Assembly (NCBI RefSeq): GCF_014646135.1
Contig: NZ_BMMW01000001.1
Span: 1,319,570-1,383,569, forward strand
Length of the DNA stretch: 64,000 bases
DNA from: Nocardia camponoti
GTDB taxonomy: Bacteria > Actinomycetota > Actinomycetes > Mycobacteriales > Mycobacteriaceae
Direction: 5' to 3'
Both the position numbers and the translations under genes were made by a program. Position 1 is the first letter of the stretch, and each line of letters begins with the position of its first letter. The notes beneath the pieces are model-generated. The model worked only from the letters and a program-made list of their open reading frames with translations. It did not search any database and had not been told where the DNA came from. Shown here in pieces: positions 15,774 through 24,692 of this stretch.

Positions 15774-16403
15774 CTACTGATTTAATTTCGCCGCTGTGGC
15801 GATCACTATGCCGTCAACAATTGCCTTGCGTCGCACGAGGTTTCCCCGACTGGCGAGCAGCGCGGCGGCTTCGGCGACACTGGGCGTGCCCGTTGCCGTT
15901 TCCACCGTTGGCGATGGTGTGGGCACGTCAACGGCGGCGAGTTGGCGTGCGGTGAAGGTGACGAGCTCTACGCCGAGATGGTGCGCCACGGGGGTCAGCT
16001 CCGTTAGCCGTTGGTCGAGAGTGGCGAGGAGCGCGATGGGTTCGGCGACAGTGGCGGTGATCGCGGAGAGGATGCGGAGGGGTGAGGTTCCGGGCCTAAC
16101 CCCCACGCCGACAACGATTTTCGTGCCGTGGTCGGCTGGGGAAGGGTGAGCCGTTCTTGAGGGGCACGGTTGGTCGCTCGATGCTTCGGTTGGCGATGAG
16201 GGCACCGGTGTCGCCGCGCGCGGTCGCGGTTGGTCGCTCGGCACTTCCACCGACGGGGCCAGCATCGCGGCGCGCGATCGCAGCAGGGTGCTCGGCGCTT
16301 CGGCCGGTGTCCCAATTGCCGGGTTTGCCGTGTCGCAAGGGCGATGGGGACCGCTCTCGGCGCGAGGCGGCGGCGAGAAGGAACGCGCCGACGGCTTCGT
16401 CAT
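15774..16403 (-). CDS. cobE: CobE/CbiG C-terminal-domain cobalamin biosynthesis protein
   Basis: 209 residues. The C-terminal 120 residues match the CobE/CbiG_C fold: VVGVGVRPGTS near the start, then ATLDQRLTELTPVAHHLGVELVTF and SVAEAAALLAS. In the aerobic pathway CobE assists corrin-ring synthesis, though its chemistry is poorly defined. The N-terminal 85 residues are an unusual Pro/Ser/Ala/Arg-rich extension made of about three 20-residue repeats (PSDQPRPRAATPVPSS type). The ATG at 16403 overlaps the cobB stop as ATGA, so it is translationally coupled to cobB. The Y RNAs and Ro60 gene follow on the same strand. Confidence 0.82.
   Translation of the reverse strand: MTKPSARSFSPPPRAESGPHRPCDTANPAIGTPAEAPSTLLRSRAAMLAPSVEVPSDQPRPRAATPVPSSPTEASSDQPCPSRTAHPSPADHGTKIVVGVGVRPGTSPLRILSAITATVAEPIALLATLDQRLTELTPVAHHLGVELVTFTARQLAAVDVPTPSPTVETATGTPSVAEAAALLASRGNLVRRKAIVDGIVIATAAKLNQ
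16168..16310. repeat. 60-bp tandem repeat inside cobE
   Basis: GGTTGGTCGCTCG occurs at 16168 and 16228, and a decayed GGGTGCTCGG copy at about 16287, giving a 60-bp (20-codon) period. It encodes the disordered N-terminal extension of CobE. Confidence 0.7.
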
Positions 16404-18031
16404 TGGTTGGCGAATCGCTCTGCCGCGCTGACGAATCGGGCGATGGCGGCCGGGTTTCCTGCCGGGTGCGTGTGCAGGTAGGAAGCGTGGACGTTGCCCT
16501 GGATCGCACCCTCGGTGACGGAGGCGTCGGTGCGCCAACCCCATGCTGGGGTCGCAGAGCCAGTGTTGGTGAGGCGCGTGCGGTGGAATTCGTGGCCGCG
16601 CACTCGACTACCGGCCGCCCACAGGACTGAATCGGCGAGGGCAACGGCGTCGCGGTAGCCGAGGGTCAGGCGGGGGCCGAACTCGGCGTCGGCGTCGATC
16701 ACGCCCGCCATCGCGTGTCCGTCGAGGGAGCGCGTGAGGTACAGCAGCCCCGCGCATTCGGCGTGAATGGGCAACCCACGCGCGGCCCCTTCGGCGATGG
16801 CGATCCGGAGTTTCTCGTTCGCCGACAGCTGCGCGGCATGCTCTTCGGGAAATCCGCCGGGAAGGACCAATCCGGCAGTGCCACTTGGCAATTCGTCGGT
16901 GAGGGGATCGAACACGACAATCTCGGCACCGGCCGCAGCGAGCAACTCACGATGTTCGGCATACCCGAAGGTGAACGCGGGACCGCCGGCGATGGCGATG
17001 ATCGGGAGAGCACCTGCGGGGCGGTGCGGAGCCGGGATCGAGGGCGCTCCGGCGAGTTCACTGCGCGTGCTGAGAGTCGTGTTCTGCTGCGCTGCAGCGT
17101 ATTCAGATGCGGAACCGGTGCTCCGGTGGGCGGCAGACCCGGCCGTGCGGCTTGTGCTCAGGTTGGTGGCGGCAGAGTCGGCCGCACGACTTGCACCCGG
17201 GTCGTTGTCGGCAGACCCGGCCGCACGGTGAGTGCGGGCAGATTCCGCGTAGCTTGCGTCGGTCCGGGTGCCAGCCGTGGCCGTGACCAGCTCAGCCAGC
17301 GGGTCCCATGCCGCGCCGTGGACAGCGCCGCCAGCGAGCGCGACGACGGCGGCGAGGTCGACGTGTGTCGCGACCAGTTCCGTCATCGCCGCCACCGCAG
17401 CGTCAGCCGCGCGACCATGCTCAACCGCGGGGATCAGTCCCAAATGCCTTGACGGGACGGATAATTCGGCCATGCGTGGCAGCGCGCCAAGGACCGGCAA
17501 GCCCACTCGCTCGCACGCCGCACGCAACACCTGCTCGTGGCGTTCGCTGCCAACGCGGTTGAGGATCACGCCGCCGAGGCGCACCGAGGAGTCGAACGTC
17601 GCGAAACCGTGCAGCAGCGCGGCCAAACTTTGGGAGTGCCCGCGTGCGTCGACCACCAAAATCACCGGTGCGCCAAGCAAACTCGCGACTTGGGCCGTCG
17701 ATCCTTCCGCGACGGCGTCGGCACGGTTCGGGTCGATTCGTCCATCGAAGAGTCCCATCACCCCTTCGACGATCGCGATATCGCAGCCCGCGGTGCCATG
17801 CTGATACAGCGGGACAACGCGTTCTTCACCGACGAGCACCGGGTCCAAGTTGCGGCCCGGGCGACCAGCAGCGAGCCCGTGGTAACCGGGGTCGATGTAG
17901 TCGGGGCCCACCTTGAACGGGGCGACTTCATGCCCGGCGCGGCGCAGCGCCCCAACCAGCCCGGTCGCCAACGTGGTTTTGCCGCTGCCCGACGCGGGCG
18001 CGGCGATCACCACAGCGGGAGTACTCACCAT
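16400..18031 (-). CDS. cobB: Cobyrinate / hydrogenobyrinate a,c-diamide synthase
   Basis: 543 residues. The N-terminal ATP-binding synthetase domain has the P-loop APASGSGKTT and VEGVMGLFDGR. The C-terminal class I glutamine amidotransferase domain has the nucleophilic cysteine in AECAGLLYL. It amidates side chains a and c of (hydrogeno)byrinic acid using glutamine and ATP. It is about 90 residues longer than usual because of an Ala/Ser/Thr-rich linker (about residues 265-345) built partly from three 13-residue tandem repeats (SRAADSAATNLST type). Start: ATG at 18031 overlaps the cobO stop by 7 bp; a GTG one codon later gives a GTGA overlap and is equally possible. It is coupled to cobO and cobE. 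Confidence 0.93.
   Translation of the reverse strand: MVSTPAVVIAAPASGSGKTTLATGLVGALRRAGHEVAPFKVGPDYIDPGYHGLAAGRPGRNLDPVLVGEERVVPLYQHGTAGCDIAIVEGVMGLFDGRIDPNRADAVAEGSTAQVASLLGAPVILVVDARGHSQSLAALLHGFATFDSSVRLGGVILNRVGSERHEQVLRAACERVGLPVLGALPRMAELSVPSRHLGLIPAVEHGRAADAAVAAMTELVATHVDLAAVVALAGGAVHGAAWDPLAELVTATAGTRTDASYAESARTHRAAGSADNDPGASRAADSAATNLSTSRTAGSAAHRSTGSASEYAAAQQNTTLSTRSELAGAPSIPAPHRPAGALPIIAIAGGPAFTFGYAEHRELLAAAGAEIVVFDPLTDELPSGTAGLVLPGGFPEEHAAQLSANEKLRIAIAEGAARGLPIHAECAGLLYLTRSLDGHAMAGVIDADAEFGPRLTLGYRDAVALADSVLWAAGSRVRGHEFHRTRLTNTGSATPAWGWRTDASVTEGAIQGNVHASYLHTHPAGNPAAIARFVSAAERFANQ
17132..17248. repeat. 39-bp tandem repeat inside cobB
   Basis: GGCAGACCCGGCCGTGCG (17132), GGCAGAGTCGGCCGCACG (17171) and GGCAGACCCGGCCGCACG (17210) are spaced exactly 39 bp apart. 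The repeat keeps the reading frame and encodes a 13-residue unit in the CobB interdomain linker. Confidence 0.85.
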
Positions 18032-18639
18032 TCGATGCCGCGCTGGCCCTTGCGACCGGCGTCCATCGGGTGCTTCACCTTCGTCATCTCGGTCACCAGG
18101 TCGGCGGCGTCGATGAGGGCCTGCGGTGCGTCGCGGCCGGTGATCACGACGTGCTGGTTGCCCGGCCGGTCGACGAGGGTTTTCACGACCTCGTCAACGT
18201 CGACCCAGCCCCACTTGAGTGGGTAGGTGAACTCGTCGAGCACGTAGAAGCGGTGCTGCTCTTCGCCGATCCGGCGCGCGATTTCCTGCCAGCCAGCGAG
18301 CCCGGCGGCAGCGTGGTCTTCCTCGCTGCCGTGTTTGCGCGTCCACGACCAGCCCTCCCCCATCTTGTGCCACTCTACCGCCCCGCCAACCCCGGTCTCG
18401 TCATGCAGGGTGCCGAGGGTGCGGAACGCGGCTTCCTCGCCGACCTTCCACTTGGCGCTTTTCACGAACTGGAAAACGGCAACGTCGAACCCTTGGTTCC
18501 AGGCACGCAACGCCATCCCGAACGCGGCCGTCGACTTCCCTTTGCCTGGCCCGGTGTGCACCGCGAGCACCGGCTGATTACGCCGCTGCCGCGTGGTAAG
18601 CCCATCAGCGGGAACAGTTTCGGGAACGCCTTTGGGCAC
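18025..18639 (-). CDS. cobO: Cob(I)yrinic acid a,c-diamide adenosyltransferase
   Basis: 204 residues, CobA/CobO-type ATP:corrinoid adenosyltransferase with the P-loop GPGKGKSTAAFG and the family stretches QFVKSAKWKVGEE, WHKMGEGWSWTRK, LDEFTYPLKWGW, TGRDAP and the C-terminal MDAGRKGQRGIEW. It adds the 5'-deoxyadenosyl group to cobalt in the cobalamin pathway. The GTG at 18639 was chosen over longer starts because AGGAG lies 5 nt before it and homologs begin near here. First gene of the cobO-cobB-cobE run; a structured leader precedes it. Confidence 0.93.
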   Translation of the reverse strand: MPKGVPETVPADGLTTRQRRNQPVLAVHTGPGKGKSTAAFGMALRAWNQGFDVAVFQFVKSAKWKVGEEAAFRTLGTLHDETGVGGAVEWHKMGEGWSWTRKHGSEEDHAAAGLAGWQEIARRIGEEQHRFYVLDEFTYPLKWGWVDVDEVVKTLVDRPGNQHVVITGRDAPQALIDAADLVTEMTKVKHPMDAGRKGQRGIEW

Positions 18640-19030
18640 GTGTACTCCTGAATAGAGGGAACCGCTGCGCTCGCACAACGAACTGTGCGTGATTATTCCA
18701 AGCGCGCTTTCCCCCACCCGTAGCGGGACTGGTCGACGCGATTGGCCACAGGCCTCGTGGCAGTCCCGAAGCCGCTATATACATCACGGGGCTTAACCCG
18801 CGCCTTGCCACAAGTGGATTACGCAGCACACCCACGACCACGCGAGCGCGGATACCCAGCACCGGTCCGCTGACACCGCACCACATTGGCGCAGTGCCCG
18901 CGCATTCTGCCCCGCGAGCCGGACTCACGCGACGCGCGTGCACCCGTCCGGAGTGCGGGAACGGACCACATCGATCCGTCTCACCGGACAACTCCGTCAG
19001 CCGCACGTAACGAGCGTCTACCCAGCGCGC
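18640..19030 (-). other. 391-bp spacer: cobO leader plus decayed duplication
   Basis: No intact gene is seen. On the minus strand a long hairpin (AGCGGGACTG at 18722-18731 with CAGTCCCG at 18761-18768, inner GCCAC/GTGGC) lies in the probable cobO leader, and TATATA at 18775-18780 could be a -10 box. The tail CCCGCTACGGGTG faintly recalls a cobalamin-riboswitch core, but the upstream core is not recognisable. The part at 18925-19016 is a degenerate copy of the chelatase 3' end. Confidence 0.5.
18925..19016 (-). pseudogene. Decayed duplicate of the chelatase gene 3' end
   Basis: About 92 bp here align with the last 94 bp of the chelatase gene (19031-19124) with a constant offset near 107 bp. 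Translated, it reads ARYVRLTELSGET, against [13 protein letters not shown] in the intact gene, then drifts. It looks like a tandem segmental duplication that lost function. Confidence 0.75.
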
Positions 19031-21277
19031 TCACGCGGCGCGCGGGCGGCCGTCCGGGGTTCGGGTGCGGACCGCGTCGGCGACCGTTTCGCCCGTCAAC
19101 TCCGTCAGTTGCACGTAGCGAGCGCGGAGTTCGTTGGCGAATTCGGCCGCCAAACCCAGGCGGACCATGCCGCGTTCGCAGTCGATCACCATTGCCGTGT
19201 TGCCGTCGGCGGCTAAGCGGCGGGCTGCGGTGCGGGCGCGGGCCAGTGGGCTTACACCGCCGGTCGCGCGACCGTCGGTGAGCAGCACCAACATGGGGCG
19301 GCGGCGGGGGTCGCGGAGGCGTTCGCGGGCGATCACCTCACGTGCCTTCACTAAACCGGCGGCGAGCGGGGTTTTGCCGCCAGTGCGGAGGTCGGCGAGG
19401 CGGCGGACGGCGATGTCGACCGAAGAGGTTGGGGGAAGGACCAATTCGGCTTCGCTGCCGCGCACGCTGATCACCGCCACCTTGTCGCGGCGCTGGTATG
19501 CGTCGCGCAGGAGCGTCACGATCGCGCCCGTGACGGCGGTGAGGCGGTCGCGCGCGGCCATCGAACCGGACGTGTCGACGACGAAGACGACCAGGTTTCC
19601 TTCTCGCCCTTCGCGATACGCGCCGCGCAGGTCTTCGACAGCCAGCGCGAGCGGACCACTCAGGCGACCACGTTCGAATTGCTTTGGGGCAGCGGCGAAT
19701 ACGGTGCCGAGGAGGTGAAGCCCGGTTGTTGGGTCCGCATCCGGGCGGACCACCCGGCCGGACCGAGTGCGCGCGCGTGAGCGGCGGCCAGGGGCTCCCT
19801 CACCGATACCGGGTACTTCCCAGCGGGGAAGTCGTGCGAGCGGTGACGCGGAACCTGGTGTGCCAGAGGGCTTTCCGGAGGTAGCGGCATCGTCCGCGCC
19901 GCCTTCACCGTCGCCGTCACTGCCAGAACGCTTGCCCGGCCGATCCTGCCGCGCAGACGTCTCGTTCCCATCAGAGTCGGAGCCGTCGACGGAAGGCCCG
20001 TCGGCTGACGGACCATCCGCCGACTCGGCGTCGGCATCGCGCCCACCACTGTCGGAGCGGAGCGAGTCATCGTGCGCCCCATCACGATTGGCCTCGTCTC
20101 GCGACCCACTATCTCGGTCGGCGTCGCGTTCATTGCCCGCACGATCGTCGGAACCGTTCTGCCCGCCGTTGTCACCCCCGCTGTCCCGCGAACCTGGACC
20201 ATCAGGCCCAGACGGTCCGTCCCCGCGCTGCCCCCCACCGGGTCCATCATCATCGGGGTCATCATCCGAATCCCCCGCCTCAGCAACAGCATCCGCCGCC
20301 GCCTTCATCGCCTCATCCAACTGATCGTCGCTGATCCCCGGCTCGTCGAAGGGGTCACGTCGACGCCGATGCGGCAACGCCAACGAAGCCGCGATTCGCA
20401 CGTCTTCCTCGGTGACCGCGTCGCGCCCCTGCCACGCGGCATGCGCGGCGGCCGTTCGCGCGACGACCAGGTCGCCACGCATCCCATCCACGTCAAACGC
20501 GGCACACAGCGCGGCGATCCGGCGCAGTTCGGAAGTGCTGAGTCGCACTGAACTGAGCCGGTCGCGCGCGTTGAGAATTTGTTCGGCAACGTCACGATCG
20601 GCGGCGGCGTATTTACCGGCGAAGGCGGCGGGGTCGGCTTCGTAGGCGAGCCTGCGTCGGACCACCGACATGCGCACGTCGACGTCGCGCGAAGCGACAA
20701 CGTCGACGGTCAACCCAAACCGGTCAAGCAGCTGCGGACGCAACTCGCCTTCTTCGGGATTCATGGTGCCAACCAGGACAAATCGCGCGGGATGTGAGTG
20801 CGAAACCCCGTCGCGTTCGATGTGCACCCGGCCCATTGCAGCCGCGTCGAGCAGCACGTCCACGAGGTGGTCGTGCAGCAAGTTGACCTCATCGACGTAA
20901 AGCACGCCATGATGCGCCGCCGCGAGCAGACCAGGCTTGAACGCCTGCTCGCCATCACGCAGGACGCGCTCCAAATCGAGCGAACCGACCACACGGTCTT
21001 CGGTCGCGCCCACCGGCAACTCAACAAGTCGCGCGGGCCGCGCACCACTTTCGTCGACCACCGGCGGCAGCAGCTGCGCGAGCGCGCGCACCACGGTCGA
21101 CTTCGCCGTGCCCTTCTCGCCGCGAACCAGCACGCCGCCGATCCCCGGATGCACCGCGGAAAGGATCAGCGCGAGCTGCAGTCGCTCCTGCCCGACGACA
21201 GCCGAGAAGGGAAATCCGGCCTCCTCACTGGGCGTGACGGCAACCTGCGGACCAGCGACATCAGCTAAACCAGGCAC
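19031..21277 (-). CDS. Magnesium/cobalt chelatase-type ChlI-ChlD fusion (AAA+ plus VWA)
   Basis: 748 residues. The N-terminal AAA+ ATPase has Walker [11 protein letters not shown], Walker [11 protein letters not shown] and the sensor stretch [23 protein letters not shown] highly acidic Asp/Gly/Ser linker spans about residues 335-490. The C-terminal VWA domain has the MIDAS DTSGSM at about residue 568 and TDGRATGG. This I-D fusion matches Rv2850c, which from memory also lies between mqo/GNAT and cobO. It may provide the motor for cobalt insertion with a CobN subunit encoded elsewhere; the metal is not proven. GTG start at 21277 with AAGGTGAG upstream. Confidence 0.9.
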   Translation of the reverse strand: MPGLADVAGPQVAVTPSEEAGFPFSAVVGQERLQLALILSAVHPGIGGVLVRGEKGTAKSTVVRALAQLLPPVVDESGARPARLVELPVGATEDRVVGSLDLERVLRDGEQAFKPGLLAAAHHGVLYVDEVNLLHDHLVDVLLDAAAMGRVHIERDGVSHSHPARFVLVGTMNPEEGELRPQLLDRFGLTVDVVASRDVDVRMSVVRRRLAYEADPAAFAGKYAAADRDVAEQILNARDRLSSVRLSTSELRRIAALCAAFDVDGMRGDLVVARTAAAHAAWQGRDAVTEEDVRIAASLALPHRRRRDPFDEPGISDDQLDEAMKAAADAVAEAGDSDDDPDDDGPGGGQRGDGPSGPDGPGSRDSGGDNGGQNGSDDRAGNERDADRDSGSRDEANRDGAHDDSLRSDSGGRDADAESADGPSADGPSVDGSDSDGNETSARQDRPGKRSGSDGDGEGGADDAATSGKPSGTPGSASPLARLPRWEVPGIGEGAPGRRSRARTRSGRVVRPDADPTTGLHLLGTVFAAAPKQFERGRLSGPLALAVEDLRGAYREGREGNLVVFVVDTSGSMAARDRLTAVTGAIVTLLRDAYQRRDKVAVISVRGSEAELVLPPTSSVDIAVRRLADLRTGGKTPLAAGLVKAREVIARERLRDPRRRPMLVLLTDGRATGGVSPLARARTAARRLAADGNTAMVIDCERGMVRLGLAAEFANELRARYVQLTELTGETVADAVRTRTPDGRPRAA

Positions 21278-21424
21278 GCACTCACCTTACGGCGACGACG
21301 ACACGCCCAACACGCCGGGTAATCCCACCTGGACACCTGATCACCACGCTCTCATGGCGAACCCTTCTCGCACGTTGCCGCCACCAAAGCGTGCTCACCG
21401 CGAGCCATGCCGACCAACCATCAA

Positions 21425-21485
21425 GATCACCAGGCTCTGAGGGATTTTTCTACTCGACGTTTGTTTACCTGAGAGCCTGGTGATC
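21425..21485. repeat. 14-bp perfect inverted repeat in GNAT/chelatase spacer
   Basis: GATCACCAGGCTCT (21425-21438) pairs with AGAGCCTGGTGATC (21472-21485); after one mismatch AGG/CCT extends the stem. The right arm includes the GNAT stop codon. No T-run follows on the minus strand, so it may be an attenuator, an mRNA-stabilising stem or a rho-assisted terminator rather than a classical terminator. Confidence 0.6.
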
Positions 21486-21984
21486 AATCGTCCAGGTGCG
21501 TACCGGCGCGGCGCATCGGCGTGTGCGGGATGCCGACGTCGTCGAATTCTGGGCCGTCCACCACGAAGCCGTACTTTCCGTACATGCCAACCAAATACGA
21601 CTGCGCGTGCAAATGTGCTGCGCCAGAACCGATTTCGGTCAATGCCGCCTTCATCAAGCGGTCGATGTGCCCCTGTCCGCGCTCCGCCTGCGCCGTGCAA
21701 ACGCGGCCAATGCGTACCTCATCGGGCTCAGCGAGCAACCGCAACGCGGCGATTACCTCGCCGTCGCGCTCCAACCACAGGTGCTGGGTGTCGGCGAGCA
21801 GGTCGAGGCCGTCGGCATCGATGTAATTGCACTCTTGCTCGACAACGAACACCTCGCTGCGCAGTCGAAGCAAAGCGTAAAGCTCGGATACCGAGAGATC
21901 GGTACCCGAGCTTTGCCGCAGAATTACGCCTGAACCAGCGATGAGGCTTCCGTCAACGCCAGCGACTTGTTGGTCCAATCCCAT
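21484..21984 (-). CDS. ElaA-like GNAT acetyltransferase
   Basis: 166 residues, GNAT fold of the ElaA type: [20 protein letters not shown] near the N-terminus, the acetyl-CoA loop region [20 protein letters not shown] and [13 protein letters not shown] near the end. It presumably acetylates an amine; no substrate is known. From memory, the ortholog by position is Rv2851c next to mqo. The only good ATG (21984) makes the gene overlap the mqo 3' end by 61 nt, so its first 20 codons are also mqo coding sequence; translational coupling is likely. Confidence 0.87.
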   Translation of the reverse strand: MGLDQQVAGVDGSLIAGSGVILRQSSGTDLSVSELYALLRLRSEVFVVEQECNYIDADGLDLLADTQHLWLERDGEVIAALRLLAEPDEVRIGRVCTAQAERGQGHIDRLMKAALTEIGSGAAHLHAQSYLVGMYGKYGFVVDGPEFDDVGIPHTPMRRAGTHLDD

Positions 21985-23429
21985 ACTTCGGAGAATAGCG
22001 CCTGGTTCTCCGACAGCTTCTGCCCCAGCGACGGGATGAGCTGCTGCAGCTGCGGCGTCCAGCCCGCGTACTCCTTGGGGAAGCAGCGCTGCATCACGTC
22101 GAGCATCGCGGTGACACAGGTCGACGCGCCCGGCGAAGCACCGAGCAGGCCTGCGATGGTGCCGTCTTCGGCCGAGATGACCGCGGTGCCGAACTCAAGC
22201 ACGCCACCGGCACCCTTGCGACGGATGACCTGCACGCGCTGACCTGCGGTGATGAGTTCCCAGTCGCGGCCGTCGGCCTTGGGCATGAACTCTTCAAGCA
22301 CGCCGACCTTGCCGTTCTGCGACTTGAGCAGTTCGGTGATGAGGTACTTGGTCAGACCAAGCTCGGTGAGGCCGACGCCGACGAGCGAACCGATGTTGTT
22401 CGGCTTGATCGACTTGAACAGGTCGGCGTTGGAGCCGTCTTTGAGGAACTTCGGCGTCCAGCCCGCATACGGGCCGAACAGCAGGCCCTTGCGCCCGTTG
22501 ATGACGCGGGTGTCGAGGTGCGGCACCGACATCGGCGGCGCGCCAACGGCGGCCTTGCCGTACACCTTGGCGTCGTGGGCTGCGATGAGCTCGGGGTTGG
22601 TCGAGCGCAGGAACTGGCCGCTGATCGGGAAGCCGCCGAAGCCCTTCGCTTCCTTGATGCCCGCCTTCTGCAGCAGCGGCAGCGCGCCACCACCTGCACC
22701 GACGAAGACGAACTTCGCGTTAATCACGCGCGACTTGTACGTCCGCAGGTTGCGGACGGTGACGTTCCAGCTGCCGTCGGCCTGCTTGCGCAGGTCGCGG
22801 ACCTCGGTGCCGAACGCGATCTCGCCACCGGACTGACCGATGTAGGCGAGCAGCTGCTTGGTGAGCGAACCGAAGTCGATGTCGGTGCCGCCGTCGGTCC
22901 AGTTGAGCGCGATCGGGTCGCTGAAGTCGCGGCCACGAGCCATCAGCGGCAGGCGAGCGGCGAACTCATCGGGGTTGTCGATGTATTCCATGCCGCGGAA
23001 CAGCGGGTGCGGGGCGAGCGCTTCGTAGCGCTTGCGCAGGTAGTCGACGTTGTCGGCACCGTGCACGAAGCTGACGTGCGGGATGGGGTTGATGAAGGTC
23101 GACGGGTTTTCCAGCACGCCGGAGTCGACGGCCGAAGCCCAGAACTGGCGCGACACCTGGAAGCGCTCGTTGATGTCGACGGCCTTGGACACGTCGACCG
23201 AGCCGTCGGCGTTGGCCGGGCTGTAGTTGAGCTCGCACAGCGCCGAGTGGCCGGTGCCCGCGTTGTTCCACGGGTCGCTGCTCTCAGCGGCGGCGGCGTC
23301 GAGGCGCTCGAACACCGAGATGGACCAGTCGGGCTCTAGCTGACGCAGCAGCGTGCCAAGCGTGGCGCTCATGATGCCAGCGCCGATCAGAACTACATCG
23401 GTCTTTTCAATCTTCGCAGCGTTCGGCAC
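21924..23429 (-). CDS. mqo: Malate:quinone oxidoreductase
   Basis: 501 residues, FAD-dependent peripheral membrane enzyme that oxidises malate to oxaloacetate and reduces quinone. The FAD dinucleotide motif is [14 protein letters not shown]. Family stretches include [57 protein letters not shown] and [11 protein letters not shown]. The GTG at 23429 gives the usual short N-terminus, with AAGGAAG about 11 nt upstream; a longer open frame to 23564 lacks homology-like sequence. It forms an operon with the overlapping GNAT gene. Confidence 0.95.
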   Translation of the reverse strand: MPNAAKIEKTDVVLIGAGIMSATLGTLLRQLEPDWSISVFERLDAAAAESSDPWNNAGTGHSALCELNYSPANADGSVDVSKAVDINERFQVSRQFWASAVDSGVLENPSTFINPIPHVSFVHGADNVDYLRKRYEALAPHPLFRGMEYIDNPDEFAARLPLMARGRDFSDPIALNWTDGGTDIDFGSLTKQLLAYIGQSGGEIAFGTEVRDLRKQADGSWNVTVRNLRTYKSRVINAKFVFVGAGGGALPLLQKAGIKEAKGFGGFPISGQFLRSTNPELIAAHDAKVYGKAAVGAPPMSVPHLDTRVINGRKGLLFGPYAGWTPKFLKDGSNADLFKSIKPNNIGSLVGVGLTELGLTKYLITELLKSQNGKVGVLEEFMPKADGRDWELITAGQRVQVIRRKGAGGVLEFGTAVISAEDGTIAGLLGASPGASTCVTAMLDVMQRCFPKEYAGWTPQLQQLIPSLGQKLSENQALFSEVWDWTNKSLALTEASSLVQA

Positions 23430-23649
23430 GGGTAGATCGACTTCCTTGTCCTTCTCAGCTACCCACCGGCGGGTGAGGTCGCATGGGTGCGGGCGCTCTG
23501 GTGTTGCGGCGACTCGCAGGTGATTCGCCGGGAGGTAGGTTACCCGCCGTTCACCTGAAACCAATTGTGCACCTGTAACCCGACGGGGTCAGCAGCTGGA
23601 CCGCCGAATGTGATGTAAACCAACCAGGCACGGTCTTCGCAGGTCGCGA

Positions 23650-23655
23650 TAGATT
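23650..23655 (+). promoter_or_regulatory. -10 box of a probable leaderless hydrolase transcript
   Basis: TAGATT lies 7 nt before the GTG at 23663, with no Shine-Dalgarno sequence between them. This is the standard actinobacterial leaderless layout. Confidence 0.5.
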
Positions 23656-23662
23656 GGGCAGT

Positions 23663-24691
23663 GTGACCAACGATACGTCCGTCCACGCACCGCGCACCGA
23701 CGCGCAGTGGCAAATCGACCACCTCGGCCCCGATTATCAGCAGCGAACTCTGCCGCTTGGACCTGATCCCGACGGTGAGTCCGGCGATGTCGTCGCCACG
23801 CTCGTGAAGTACGCGCCTGCCGATCCCGCGCCGCAAACCGCGCCGACGGTGCTTTATCTGCACGGCTTCACCGATTACTTCTTCCAGGAACACATCGCCG
23901 AGCATTTCGCCGCGCGCGGGCACCGCTTCTACGCTCTTGACCTGCGCAAATCCGGCCGGTCACGCCGCGATGGCCAAAGTGGGCACTTCGTGAGCGACCT
24001 GGCGCTCTACGACGCCGAACTCAACGAAGCGCTGCGCATCGCACGCGAGGAAACCGGCCAGGACGTGCTGGTCGTCGCGCATTCGACCGGTGGACTTGTC
24101 GCGGCGCTGTGGCTTGACCGGCTTGAAGCGGCTGGCGGCAGCGCGGCGGCGGGGATCGCCGGGCTCGTGCTCAACAGCCCGTGGCTTGACCTGCAAGGCC
24201 CGTCGTACTACCGCACGGTCGGCACCGCGGTGATCAACGTCCTCGGTCGAGTGCGCCCGTTCGCCGAGCTGCCGACCGGCATCAGCACCTCCTACGGCGA
24301 CAGCCTGCATCACACGCGGTCGGGTGAGTGGGACTACAACCTCGACTGGAAGCTGCTCGGTGGCGAGAAGGTTCGCCTTGGCTGGTTGCGTGCCGTTCGA
24401 CGCGGCCAGGCGCGGCTGCACCAGGGACTCAACATCGGCGTGCCCGCGCTCGTGTTGCGTTCGCGCGCAACGAAATTCGCGCGCGAATACAGCCCGGCCG
24501 TCGATAGCGCCGACGCGATTCTCGACGTGAAGCAGATTCAAAAGTGGGCAGGCTGCCTCGGCGACCGCATCACCATCGTGCCGATCGACGGTGCGCGCCA
24601 CGACACGTTCCTCTCGCAAAAACCGGTGCGCGACAACGTCTTCCGCGAATTGGACGCGTGGCTCGACTGGCTCGCCGAGGTGCGCGGCTAA
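23663..24691 (+). CDS. Alpha/beta hydrolase (serine aminopeptidase S33 / monoacylglycerol-lipase-like)
   Basis: 342 residues. The oxyanion region is LYLHGFTDYFF, the nucleophile elbow VVAHSTGGLVAAL (Ser in HSTGG), and the catalytic His lies in DGARHDTFLS. The long cap and the AxYDAELNEAL helix fit the S33/lysophospholipase group. No signal peptide, so it is cytoplasmic. From memory, an alpha/beta hydrolase gene also neighbours mqo in M. tuberculosis (Rv2854). Start: GTG at 23663, 7 nt after a TAGATT box; a TTG three codons earlier is less likely. Confidence 0.87.
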   Translation: MTNDTSVHAPRTDAQWQIDHLGPDYQQRTLPLGPDPDGESGDVVATLVKYAPADPAPQTAPTVLYLHGFTDYFFQEHIAEHFAARGHRFYALDLRKSGRSRRDGQSGHFVSDLALYDAELNEALRIAREETGQDVLVVAHSTGGLVAALWLDRLEAAGGSAAAGIAGLVLNSPWLDLQGPSYYRTVGTAVINVLGRVRPFAELPTGISTSYGDSLHHTRSGEWDYNLDWKLLGGEKVRLGWLRAVRRGQARLHQGLNIGVPALVLRSRATKFAREYSPAVDSADAILDVKQIQKWAGCLGDRITIVPIDGARHDTFLSQKPVRDNVFRELDAWLDWLAEVRG

Positions 24692-24692
24692 T

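Noticed and set aside
18640..18925. A confident cobalamin riboswitch call
   Set aside because: Only a weak CCCGCTAC-like core is seen; the GGTG...AATCC region and the B12 box are not recognisable at the right distance.
18605..19006. A 133-codon gene downstream of the chelatase
   Set aside because: Its beginning is the decayed copy of the chelatase 3' end, and the rest runs through the cobO leader and 5' end.
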